DNA from: Ichthyophis bannanicus
Taxonomy: Eukaryota > Chordata > Amphibia > Gymnophiona > Ichthyophiidae
Direction: 5' to 3'
DNA: 64,000 bases
Assembly: GCA_033557465.1 (NCBI GenBank)
Contig: CM066035.1
Span: 922,956,522 to 923,020,521 of the forward strand
The notes under the pieces were generated by a model. The model was not told the DNA's origin, ran no database searches, and saw nothing but the letters and a program-made list of their open reading frames with translations. Position numbers and translations under genes: made by a program. Position 1 is the first letter of the stretch. Every line of letters begins with the position of its first letter. Positions 43,801-53,405 of this stretch are shown here, piece after piece.

Positions 43801-43855
43801 TGCTACTTGTCTGGACTGGTCTAGCAGGACTCAAGGAAAGGACAAGTGTATTGTA
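40850..43855 (+). pseudogene. DIRS element E5b: RT, RNase H, recombinase of a second subfamily
   Basis: RT pieces read NDRWVLGAIQFGYVLEFKKP, then across frames ILDLSGVSKHLHVM, ASLDLAEAHFLIPIRADQQT and CLDDWLIWA. RNase H reads LLTDFSLSGWGAHCRD and FSDNVMTVAYVNKQG. The recombinase reads SFLPKVLSPFYMNQVV, STRAQASSWVEWSSVAPADI and CWAAT. The right end differs from all other copies. A 33-bp segment at 43448-43480 (containing AATCCTGCTAGACCAGTCC) recurs inverted at 43808-43840, as an ICR and right terminus should. It is distinctly diverged from E1-E7. Confidence 0.78.
43448..43840 (+). repeat. E5b ICR/terminal inverted repeat pair
   Basis: The arms are 43448-43480 and 43808-43840, 33 bp with one mismatch; the first carries CCTGCTAGACCAGTCC and the second GGACTGGTCTAGCAGG. 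This is a subfamily-2 counterpart of the ICR/ITR pairs of E1, E2, E6 and E7. Confidence 0.75.
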
Positions 43856-44175
43856 TTTTCACAGTTACATGTTTAGTAGTGCCGGTGCCAACTGCATTTT
43901 CTTTGTTTTGAAGAATCCAGTAATAGTATTTTCATAGAATTACAATGCAAAATAAGATGCTCGGTGCCTCTTGGCTGCTACCAAACTAATTTATAGCAAA
44001 ACTAGCCTTGAAATATACTAGCTTGATTGTGCCTGCTAACTGTTAGAAAATAGATGTGAAAATGACATTTTGAGATAGTTTTCACTAAACCTGAATTTTG
44101 GGTTAATAAAATAGTGTTCCATTATTTTATTGTTGCACTGGCTTGCTTTGGTAAATTTATGTTTTCTCTTTCTAG
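43856..44175 (+). other. USP9X intron end before exon B
   Basis: 320 bp without an identified element, ending in the polypyrimidine acceptor TTTTCTCTTTCTAG. Confidence 0.6.
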
Positions 44176-44296
44176 ATTATGTCATTGCATCCTAGGTATA
44201 TCTCTTTTCTTTGGCAAGTTGCAGATTTAGGCAGCAGCCTAAATATGCCACCGCTTAGAGATGGAGCACGTATCCTTATGAAGCTTATGCCGCCTG
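44176..44296 (+). CDS. USP9X: USP9X coding exon B (121 bp, phase 0-1)
   Basis: The acceptor is CTCTTTCTAG|ATTATG and the donor CCGCCTG|GTAAGA. The exon encodes [35 protein letters not shown] and KLMPP, then the first base of a Gly/Asp codon completed by exon C to Asp (G|AT). This is almost residue-for-residue the vertebrate USP9X sequence following the Ser-rich linker; ILM stands where I recall VLM in human. The intron to exon A is 7967 bp and holds E5a/E5b. No disruption is seen, so the exon looks functional. Confidence 0.96.
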
Positions 44297-44748
44297 GTAA
44301 GAACTTAATTTTAATCCATTTGCCTTTGACAGTTTTTTATTTATTTTTATATATTTATTTATTTAATGCTTCTATATGGCCCCTTCCAGAGATCAGGAGT
44401 GGTTTACAAATAGCATAACAAGTTACATAGAAAAGTAGTAAAACTATTTACAGAGTAAAACGGGATATTTAACAAGAAACCGCGTTTCAAGTTACATAAA
44501 ATAGGTAGAGCGAATTGCTTCATAAGATCATACATGAGACATAAGACTGGTAGCCTTAACATAATCAACTATATACAAGGTACATTGGGTAATGTTAGGT
44601 CATAGAGATCTGATGTGGATTTGGTATTCGATGTGTAAATGCCAGCTATTGTGTATGTTGATTGGGTGTTTATGCAATGGGTTTCCATAGTAGGCAGTGA
44701 ATAGGAACGTTATGAGTTCTCTTTTGAACATCTGGAGGTCCTTGATAT

Positions 44749-44970
44749 CTCCAGGAACAAGCAGGAATGTAGTCCTCACATATGGGTATCGTCGGTACCG
44801 ACGGAGCCTGCGTGGGAACGCTCCCCAACGTCCAATTAGAAAGCTTTTGGGAGCATCCCACAGCGCCTGCGTGCTGCCTTCCCGCCTTTCCCAACTGCCT
44901 CTCTCCAGTTCTTCGTTTTCTGCGGAGCCAGCAAGAAGTCGTTCCTGTCACTGCAGAAAATTCTTCCTTA
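44749..44970 (+). repeat. E6 left inverted terminal repeat
   Basis: It starts CTCCAGGAACAAGCAGG. The perfect palindrome CGTCGGTACCGACG is at 44790-44803. It matches the complement of 58985-59140 and is closely similar to the E7 left ITR at 45229. Confidence 0.87.
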
Positions 44971-45588
44971 TCCTTTTTTTTTTTTTAAGAACTTTATTTG
45001 TAGACACCAGTCAACAGTAACAATCACAACAGCAAACAGACTCCAAGTGGGGTTGGTTCTTATCCCCAACCAGGAGACCAACCACGATTACCGGTGCTTT
45101 TAACACTTTTTTCCCCTCCCCCCAACCCCCCCACCTCCCCCCCCTACCCATAGTCACATCCAGTCCAGGACCAAGACACCCCAAAAACACAACTCGCTAT
45201 TACACTTACGCATCTACCTATCCCACGATCTCCAGGAACAAGCAGGAATGAGTCTTCACATATGGGTGCGTCGGTACCGACGGAGCCTGCGCGGGAACGC
45301 TCCCCAGCGTCCAATCAGAAAGCTTTTGGGAGCATCCCTAAGCGCCTGCGTGCTGCCTTCCCGCCTTTCCAACTGTCTCTCCTCAGTTTTCGTTTTTCCG
45401 CGGAGTCGGCAGGACGTCCTCCTTTCACCGCAGAAACCTTTTTCTTTAATTCTTGTTTTCTTGTGGTCGCGGCTGTTTTCCCACCGGTACCGCCGGTGGG
45501 TTTTTTCTTTTCTTTTTCTCAAACTCAGGGAGAGTTTTTCCCTCAGTTTCTGTCTTAAAATTTTTTGGGCCTGTAAGGTCTCTCCATC

Positions 45589-47579
45589 ATGGAGCCGCCT
45601 TCTCCTAAGAAGTGCCTTAACTGTGGAAATACTGTTTTCTTTTTAGACTCCAATGACTGGTGTCTAACCTGTTTGGGTCCTGACCCTTTTCCCCCTGAAC
45701 CATCAGGCTACAATACTGTGAGAAGAGATTCTCTATTTCGAGTTTCCCTCGATACCGTTTTCCCTCCCTGTGTCAGGGCACCGGCCATTTCTTCTCTCCA
45801 GGATCAGGTAACCCACAAACAGTCTGTTAAGACTAGCCAATCCTTGAGTGGTAGGTCTCATGCCAAGCATGCTGACGGCCCCGGCCTTGCCCTCAAGACC
45901 CCATTGGCATTAAAGCCCCGGCAGGAGTCTTCGGACTCCAAAGCATTTCAGGGGTTTCAGGTTGTTCCTGGGGCTCACCCATCACAGAACATACCTGAGC
46001 CATGCTCTGTGGTGGCATCCGCTTCGAGCGGTACCGATACCCCGGCATCGGCACCGGTGTTGAGTGATCCACTCTTCACCAGGGATCGTCATCTGGCGTT
46101 CTCGGTACCTTCGGGACCGACCAATACGTCCCAGATTGACTTTCCAGTATCGGCAGTACCGCCGATACCACCACCGACGTCGGTGCCCTCTAGGCATGCA
46201 TCGATAGACTCGCTTCCTTCGATGCCGAGTCTAGAATCGATATCTAGTCTAGAAGACTGGGTACCGACGCGTCTCGGAACCGACGTTTACCGATTACGCA
46301 TGCACGGTACCGAGGATAATCACCAAGGGTTTTTGGTTACCTCGGTACCGCTTGAGCAGCCTCCGATGACTGCTTCGGTGTCGGTTTCGCCTTCGATTCC
46401 GGCACAGCTACCGGTATCGGTATCGATGCCGGTACCTGCAGTATCATCGGGACCAGCTCCTTCCATGCTTTTTTCACCTGGATCGCTCCTCTCTATACCT
46501 AGTTTGGAGTCGATACCTGGCATGGACGATGCACTACTGACTGTCTCAGCTCATAACTGCCAGTTCCAGTATCCATCCATTAGAGATCCTGTTCTGAACC
46601 GGACAGGTACATGCTCCGGTGCCCAGGCTACTTTTTCAAATTTAGCCTGTCCAGGGATGGTTCCCATTGGAGATCCTTCTTTTCAGAAATTTCTCCTTGA
46701 TATGGCAACCTTCCTTAATATTCCTATCCCTGGCTATGAGTCTTCTCAAGGTTTTTCTGCAGAAAAGGAAAATTATAATGCTTCCTTTACATCACTCTTT
46801 GCAGCATCTTCTTCTGAGAGTATGGGAAAAACCTTTAAGGGTTTCTTCACCTCCTACAGCAACTGATCTTCTGTATCAGGTGCCCCCCTCTCCAGGATTT
46901 CAAAAGCCTCAACTTCCCCATCATTCCATTGTAGTGGAATCAGCAATGAGGAAGGTAAAAAGCAAGAAAAAACATTCTTCTTTCCCGCCAGGGCGTGCAT
47001 CTAGAACACTGGATGCCTTTGGATGTCAAACCTTCCAAACATCTATGCTGGCAACAAGGATTCTCTCATATTTTCTATATGAGTCTATCCCTTCAGGAGA
47101 TCACAAAGAAATTATCTCTTTTGACTCCTTTTCTATCAGAGCCCAAGGCTGCAGACTATTCCTTACTTCTTAGTCATAGCCAAAATATCTCTTGGTTTCT
47201 TTCTCGTGCTTCCCTAGACTCTTTTGAGTCTGTTAGCAGAACTTCTGCTATAGCCATAGGAGCACGTCGTAAAGCCTGGCTCCAAGCATCAGACTTGAAT
47301 AGATGGGCACAACAAAGACTGGGTAATACTCCTTGTACTGGAGAAAATCTCTTCAATAAGGAGTCCTTACGTCAGGTTGCTCATTGCTCCACTGACTTTC
47401 CTGTTTCTGAGGGCCATCCTAAGCCCTCTCCTTCCTCAGCAGGTAGGAAATGCCCTACCAAACCTTCTTTCCCTAAAAGAAAGAGGTTTTCCTCTTTTAC
47501 TGCCCATCATTCAGATGTTCCCAAGCAGGGGCAGTCTCGCCCTGGTCTGAAGAATCCAAACTCTAGCCAGGCTGAATAA
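45589..47579 (+). pseudogene. E7 gag-like protein (two frame changes)
   Basis: The ATG at 45589 begins MEPPSPKKCLNCGNTVFFLD and SNDWCLTCLGPDPFP. The second Cys pair of the usual box is missing (YNTVRRD instead of C-x-x-C). The centre, open to 46866, is Ser/Pro/Val-rich and its DNA is dense in CGGTACCG-like words. After a frame change near 46800 follow FQKPQLPHHSIVVESAM and RTLDAFGCQTFQTSMLATR; after another near 47090 follow SRTSAIAIGARRKAWLQASD, RLGNTPCTGENLF and a TAA at 47577. Unlike E1, E2 and E6, no RT follows. Confidence 0.8.
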
Positions 47580-48350
47580 ACACAGTAACCATAGGTTCCT
47601 GATTAATCTTTTTATAACTACAGTTAACTTCTTTTCAGCAGAGGTTTTTCACTGTTTTTCCATTCAAAACTCTGTTCAGGGATTCCTATTTTCAGGAAAT
47701 CCATTTACTCTTCAGTATGCTGAACTGTCAGGATTTTCATGTCTATAAGTTACAGGGTTTTCCACCTTTTCCTGACTAGAAGAGAGGTTTAACAACTATC
47801 ACATGATAGTTTCTCTGTACCAGCATGAATTTTTTCCTTCCAGGGATTTACCATGTGGTAAGTCCTTCTTCAGCTTCTATCTCTACCCTCTTCTCCAGGG
47901 TTTCCCCTGTAAGAGTGGTACCATACCATTGAAGGACTTTTCTTGTCTTTCTTTTCACTGTAGAGTTTCTTCTCCTGAGTAAACTCCCTTCTTTATCTGG
48001 GCAGCTCTGCAGACAGAGACAGCTTTCTCTCTTTGTTCAGTCTGTTCTCTCTGTTTGACACAGACCGACTCTCTCTGTTGTCTTATTCAGTAGCTGCCCA
48101 TGCAGGAGTTCCAGTAATTGACTACTGGTACTTTTCCACAAGTCCCAGTCTTGTCTTCCACCACTTCTGTCTGGCCTTAGTAGTGATTCCAAGACAGTTT
48201 TCTACATCTTTCTTGGATAATCCTTCTCACTACAGGCTTCTTACACTATCTTCTATCCTTGCCATCTCCAATCTCTGGGTTTGGCAACGTAGTGGACGTG
48301 GCTGTGAGTTTTCTCCATCAGCCAGTTCTACATCCCAGTTCTCCTGCATA
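47580..48350 (+). other. E7 non-coding segment, first part
   Basis: A C/T-rich stretch after the gag stop with many TCTC and TTCC runs and no domain motif in any frame. A 156-codon + frame starting at 48033 has no recognisable similarity and is judged composition-driven. Confidence 0.6.
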
Positions 48351-50035
48351 ATTTATTTTATTTATTTATTTGGCATACATTTATACACCGCTCCTTCCAG
48401 CGATCAGAAGCGGTCCATCATTGTACAAGACAGGGGGAGGGGACAAGAGAAGGGAAGGATAAACAACGAGATGATTACAGTTATACAATTGATATGCAAA
48501 TAAATTACTGTTTAAACACCAGTATGAATTACAGATTGTTGTACAAGACATGGGAGAAGGGGACAAGGTAAGGGGGTGATTAACAACGGCACAATTACAG
48601 TTATACATATCATTGGCATAAATTACAGTTTGAACACCAGTGTAAATATACAACAGAGTCGCCATATATAAAGGCATGATAGGAGAAATTATATACATAT
48701 CGACATTTTGATCATGGAAGTGGACATCAAATGAGCATTAGGTTCATATGAGGCTTAGGCTTTTGAGGTAGGTGGGCCGCATGGGAGGGGATAGTTGGAA
48801 CCGGCTATGTGATGCCGTAGTGTATTTGGAATAGGTGTGTTTTAAGCTCTTTTCTGAAGACCTGTAAGTCCTTGATCTGACGTAGCTCGTGTGGCATCTG
48901 GTTCCAGAGCATGGGTGCTGAGTAGGTGAATGCCCGGTTGCTGGTCCGTTCTTTCACTAACCTTATGCTGCTGGGTACGCAGAGTGTGTTCAGGATAGCA
49001 GTCCGTCGGCATCTGTTGGCAGGCTGAGTGGTGATAAGGTTATCGAGAAAGGAGGGAGATATTTTGTGGATAATTTTAAATGTAGATATCAGCATTTTGT
49101 AGATTATCCTTGCAGGTATGGGGAGCCAGTGGAGTTCTATAAGAACTGGAGTGATGTGGTCTGACAAGTTCTTATTCATGATAATTCTGGCTGATACATT
49201 TTGCGCCATTTGTAGGATGTTTAGTGTTTTTTTCGGTAGACCTTGCAGGATAGCGTTACAGTAATCCAGGTGAGGAATGATGAGTGCCTGTGCTACTGTT
49301 CTAAAGTCCGAGTGGTCAATGATGCAACGTATGGGTTGTAGAACTCTCAGTTTGTGAAAAATTGCTCTGTTAGTTATCCGGAGGTGTTTGTCCATCTTTA
49401 GGTTAGCATCGATTAGTACCCCTAGGTATTTGATCTCATTTTTGGAGAGAGAGGTGTTTCCGTTCAGGGTGATAGATGCAGGAGGTTTGAAATCTTGTTT
49501 TCCTGATATGAACATCACTTCAGTTTTTTTGTGATTTATAGACATATTGTTGCATTGGAGCCAGTTTTGCAGATCGTGTAGGCATCCTTCTAATTGGTTG
49601 AGATTGGGGTTGTTTATATCAAGTTGTGTGTACAACATGATGTCATCTGCATATAGGTGGTAGCTGATACTATGCTTCTGGAAAATTGCACATACTGGCT
49701 GGATATAGACGTTAAACAACAGGGAGGAGATGGCTGAGCCCTGTGGTATCCCTTGGGTTTGGGGGAAGGGTTTTGCTTGCTCGTTATTGAAGCGAACCTG
49801 TTGCATTCTATTTGTTAGGTATGACTCAAACCATTTTATGGGTGTGCCTGTTATACCTATTGATTCTAGTCTGTGCAAGAGTATTTGATGATGTACTGTG
49901 TCGAACGCCGCAGATATATCTATGAATATTAGTATGAACATCTTGTTTCTGTTTTCCAGCCCCTTGATGAGGGGCTGGAATGCTCTCTGCAATAATGCTC
50001 TCTGCAATCCTACTGAGAAGCTTTCCACTATGGGC
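48351..50035 (-). pseudogene. L2-like LINE, antisense, inserted in E7
   Basis: An ATTT-repeat tail at 48351-48372 marks the 3' end. A single open frame of 407 codons (50028-48805) carries LIFIDISAAFDTVHHQILLH, QGIPQGSAISSLLFNVYI, the catalytic YHLYADDIMLYTQ, NHKKTEVMFI, LGVLIDANLKMDKHL, LDYCNAILQGLPKKTLNIL and LHWLPIPARIIYKML. These are the RT palm, thumb and C-terminal blocks of L2-type LINEs. The endonuclease and RT N-terminus are missing (5' truncation). It is the best preserved LINE frame here and probably among the younger insertions. Confidence 0.85.
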
Positions 50036-50796
50036 CCTTGCTAGAGAGCATAGAGTTTCTCTAATGGCTATCCATCATGGTTGAAAAAGGCTTCCTCAGT
50101 CATCCACTATGACTGTGAGGGTTCTTCACACCCTATTATCTCCTTTTTAAAAAAAAAAAAAAAAAGAAGAGGGAACAGGACATAAGCCTTCTCCACGTGA
50201 AAGTCTAGGAGTTATCCCATTCCTACAGGGAATATACTCTCTTTTTTTTCTTGCAGCTTGACCTCATGGTATCCTAATCCTTCAAGGACAGCACATATTA
50301 ATCTGGAAAATGCCTGATATCTCCTTTGTCCCTCACGTAGGTCAACCTGGTATCTCATTCTATGCGTTTCTGTCCTTTTACCATGCTGGAGTTCCACAGG
50401 ACTCCGGACTTGCTGTTTACAGACTGATATTATCCTCTGTTTTTTCACGTAACCATCCTGGTTATTCACTGGATAGCATTCCTTTACCATCATCTCTGGG
50501 GGAATAGATTCTCTATATATCTTCCCAAGTAGGTTTCACCTCCTTGTTCTTAGATGAATCTTTTCCCTTCACATCCCCATGTGAATGTCCTGATATGCAT
50601 AGCTCTGTCTGCTTAGTTGCAGGCGTCTATCTTTAGACCTATATATATTCAGGTATATATATCTATATATATAGATATAGATATACCTATATACATCTCT
50701 GTAGATGTATCTGTCAGCTAAGTGTGCATATGCTATGCCCTTTAGATCTCATTATAGATCTATATATATCTATATACCCGTGTATATATATATACC

Positions 50797-50846
<50 letters not shown>

Positions 50847-51681
50847 TCTACATATATATGTGTATCTGTCCAGATACTTCTTATAGGTAGATATGTATTT
50901 CCATACTTATCTCTCTGACTGTCTATGTTCATAAAGGTTTTTACCTTCCTGTATGACAGTGGGCTTGCACAGCTTCATACTGTTCCACAGTATGTTTCGG
51001 ATATTATGCACACAACCACTGCTGTGGTACTGACAGCCCTACCGTATCCTAGGTTTACGTATCCCTGAAGCTCCATGCCCCAATGTCTTCCTATCTCTCA
51101 CCAGTTAGGAAAGACATGGTGGGTCTTCAGTGGATTTCAGATTCAATTCCTCGAACATCTGTCCTTTCTTGGGAGTATGGGGTTCTTCTCATACCCTTTC
51201 CTCCCTCAAGGACTAGGTCTGTTTGTCCAGATCGGTCAGTCTTCCTCTTTTGCTCCTACCTCTGAATACTTCTGTAGCCAAAAGAGTTTTCAGCTTTCCA
51301 TGAAGCTTCCCACTGAAGTCCTGCCGTTTTTGTGCTACCCCAATTGAATCCTGGGGTCACCTCTCACTTCCAGATGTTGACCTCCACCTTCACTCCAGTG
51401 AGGTCACCTTGAACATTATTCTACTGGATCCCCAGTAGACTCCATCAGCCTCTCTACTTCCTGCAATCCAGTAGGTGAGCGTCATATGGTGATTGTTCAT
51501 TTCAATATATTTTATGATAATGATCATACATACAAAGACGCCTTGTTGGTAGTCCTTTCTTAGGTTAACTGTTTTTCTACAGCTCCTCTCTTTTCAACTC
51601 CTACCCTCCATCCTCAGGATGCCTGGCCATATGAGGTGTAGCATGTTTCAATCTCCAACATGTTAGGGCTCCAGGCATCTT
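50036..51681 (+). other. E7 non-coding segment, second part
   Basis: Pyrimidine-rich sequence continuing E7 after the LINE, with a poly(A) run near 50151-50165 and a long TA-rich microsatellite (50641-50880). No DIRS enzyme motif was found in any frame. The last part before the ICR (CTTAGCTTGGGAGTCCCC) matches the pre-ICR sequence of E1 and E6. Confidence 0.6.
50641..50880 (+). repeat. TA-rich microsatellite
   Basis: Alternating TATA and ATAGAT/ATCTAT units, including an uninterrupted (TA)n run between about 50803 and 50838. Confidence 0.9.
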
Positions 51682-51965
51682 AGCTTGGGAGTCCCCATAT
51701 GTGAAGACTCATTCCTGCTTGTTCCTGGAGATAGCACAGTTACTTACCTGTAACAGGTGATCTCTGGGAACAGCAGGAATAAGTCTTCACAACCCACCCA
51801 CCTCCCCTAGGAGTTGTATTTCTCTATCTTTCCTTTCCTCTTTCTCTCTCTTTGTCTCAGCTATGAAACTCAACAGAGGAGAGACAGTTGGAAAGGCGGG
51901 AAGGCAGCACGCAGGCGCTGAGGGATGCTCCCAAAAGCTTTCTGATTGGATGCTGGGGAACCTAC
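51682..51965 (+). repeat. E7 ICR and truncated right ITR
   Basis: The ICR joins TGCTTGTTCCTGGAG to ATAGCACAGTTACTTACCTG. The ITR begins with AACTCAACAGAGGAGAGACA and stops after GATGCTGGGGAACC. The last roughly 130 bp expected from E6, including palindrome and terminal extension, are missing. Confidence 0.75.
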
Positions 51966-52075
51966 ACCCCCACCACATATGCAATAAGGTCGCTAAGGGA
52001 TCTGAGCACCTCGGACACCGTCCATCTAAGGTGAGATGTGAGCGAAAGGCCCGTCGAGGGGAGAAATATACTCTA

Positions 52076-52350
52076 GTTAGACATTTATTTATTTACATTC
52101 TCTTATATACTGCGCTATTCTGCATCAGTGCGGTTTACATTGAACAAACTGAAATTACATTGAACAGGGCATTATAACTTGGAGATAACTATTTTACAGG
52201 GAACATGGGCTATGGAGGGTTAAGTGGCTTGCCCAAGACCACAAGGAGCACCTGTGGGACTAGAAACCCCAGTCCTTCCGGCCCAAGGTTGCTGTCCTCT
52301 AGTGGGATTTGAATTCCCGACCTTCCGGCCTGAAGTACCTTGCATTTCTC
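52076..52350 (-). mobile_element. SINE-like element with an L2/MIR-type end, copy 1
   Basis: It is about 95% like 55991-56262 by eye. Shared blocks include GGCTTGCCCAAGACCACAAG and GTGGGACTAGAAACC, reminiscent of the 3' core of MIR/L2 repeats (GTGACTTGCCCAAGGTCAC). The ATTTATTTATTT edge indicates an antisense insertion with an AAAT-type tail. Confidence 0.65.
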
Positions 52351-52384
52351 TCCAGTGGGCTCCCACTGCCAGATCCACTATTTG

Positions 52385-53335
52385 TCATAAAGCTTTGATA
52401 AGTGTACCCGGAGGAAGCTCCCTCCCCATCTCCCCGGCCCATGCCAACTCCACTGTACGATAATCTGGCGAGGGCCTATATTGCACTAATCGAGACTTCA
52501 GCACCCCAATTGACGGCGGGGTCCCCTCTCCCAAATCAAAGAATTCCAAAATCTGCGCCGAGCGGTCTTCATGTAACTCCGCTTCCGGCAAGGAGGCCAC
52601 ATAATGTGAAATCTGCATATATGCAAAAAGGTGAACAGGCCCCAAACCGTATTCAGTACATAACGGCAAGAACATCTTGCATTTCCCCGAGGGTTTCACC
52701 ACATGGCCTAAACTATGAAGACCTTTCCTCGCCCAGTCTCTAAAAATCGCGGTGTCCATTCCAGGGGTAAAATGAACATTACCTTGGATTGGCAGCCAAC
52801 TCGAAACCCTCCAGTTCTTTTTCCAATAAACATTTAGTTGCCTCCAAGTTCGACGCACCGAACCAAGCAACACACTATCAGCTAAGGTAGCGGGGATCAT
52901 GCGGTTATCCTGGTGTAAAAGAGCAAGTAAAGAATTTGGAGCTGCATAAGCCTCTTCCAAGGCCAAGGGAGTATACACCTCAGTTCTACCCAACCAATCC
53001 CCCAAGTGTCGAGCCTGGCAAGCCAAGGCATATGCACCCAAATCAGGAAGCCCCAGTCCACCCTGCCTCCAACTCCCCACCAAACGGCTATATGGGATAC
53101 GCGCTTTCGCCACCTTCCACAAAAATCCTCAAATTATTCCCTCTATCCGCCTCAGGTCTCTCCTCAACAACCAGACCAGCAGTGTTTGCAGCCAGTAAAG
53201 TATCCTCGGTAGAACGACCAACTTGATCGCTGCAACTCTCCCTGACGAGGACAACGGAAGAGGTCTCCACGCCTGCAACTGAACTCGCAACCTGGTTATG
53301 ATTCGGTTCAAATTGTGTATATATATATATAGATA
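52385..53335 (-). pseudogene. L1/Tx1-like LINE ORF2 C-terminus
   Basis: A frame from 53122 to 52385 reads MWKVAKARIPYSRLVGSWRQ, GGLGLPDLGAYALACQARHL and, further on, GTLIKAL-stop. Upstream, in another frame, LPLSSSGRVAAIKLVVLPRI and LYWLQTLLVWLL lie in the region of 53155-53300. These are the post-RT blocks of L1/Tx1-type ORF2 (serine-gly-arg then VLPRxLY; KGGLGLPDL). The RT core is missing, and one frameshift lies near 53120. Confidence 0.82.
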
Positions 53336-53405
53336 GTATTTTTTCCAAACCTTCTTTTTCCAGGTGCACGTGCCATTTTGCCTTAGGCCCAAAATTTCCT
53401 CCATT

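Larger units (their letters stand above)
45229..51965 (+). mobile_element. DIRS-type element E7, gag only (non-autonomous)
   Basis: The left ITR is about 45229-45415, starting CTCCAGGAACAAGCAGGAAT with palindrome CGTCGGTACCGACG at 45269-45282. Gag is 45589-47579, the ICR about 51690-51790, and the right ITR is truncated at about 51965. Between gag and ICR (47580-51680), apart from an inserted L2-like LINE, there are about 2.4 kb of pyrimidine-rich DNA. I can find no RT, RNase H, methylase or recombinase motif there. It sits inside the L1-like LINE that is itself inside E6. Confidence 0.82.
44971..53335 (-). mobile_element. L1-like LINE, antisense, inserted in E6 and split by E7
   Basis: A run of T at 44977-44990 marks the poly(A) end of an antisense LINE. 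44991-45228 is C-rich 3' UTR. The LINE resumes after E7 (51966-52075) and reaches ORF2 C-terminal coding at 52385-53335. The order and orientation fit one L1-like insertion cut by E7. A short SINE-like block lies between UTR and coding at about 52076-52350. Confidence 0.7.

Noticed and set aside
48033..48503. 156-codon + frame in E7 non-coding DNA
   Set aside because: Pyrimidine-rich DNA gives a Ser/Phe/Leu peptide, and the frame runs into an inserted LINE tail; no similarity seen.
50641..50880. Transmembrane-like Ile/Tyr peptide over the TA repeat
   Set aside because: Pure microsatellite translation.
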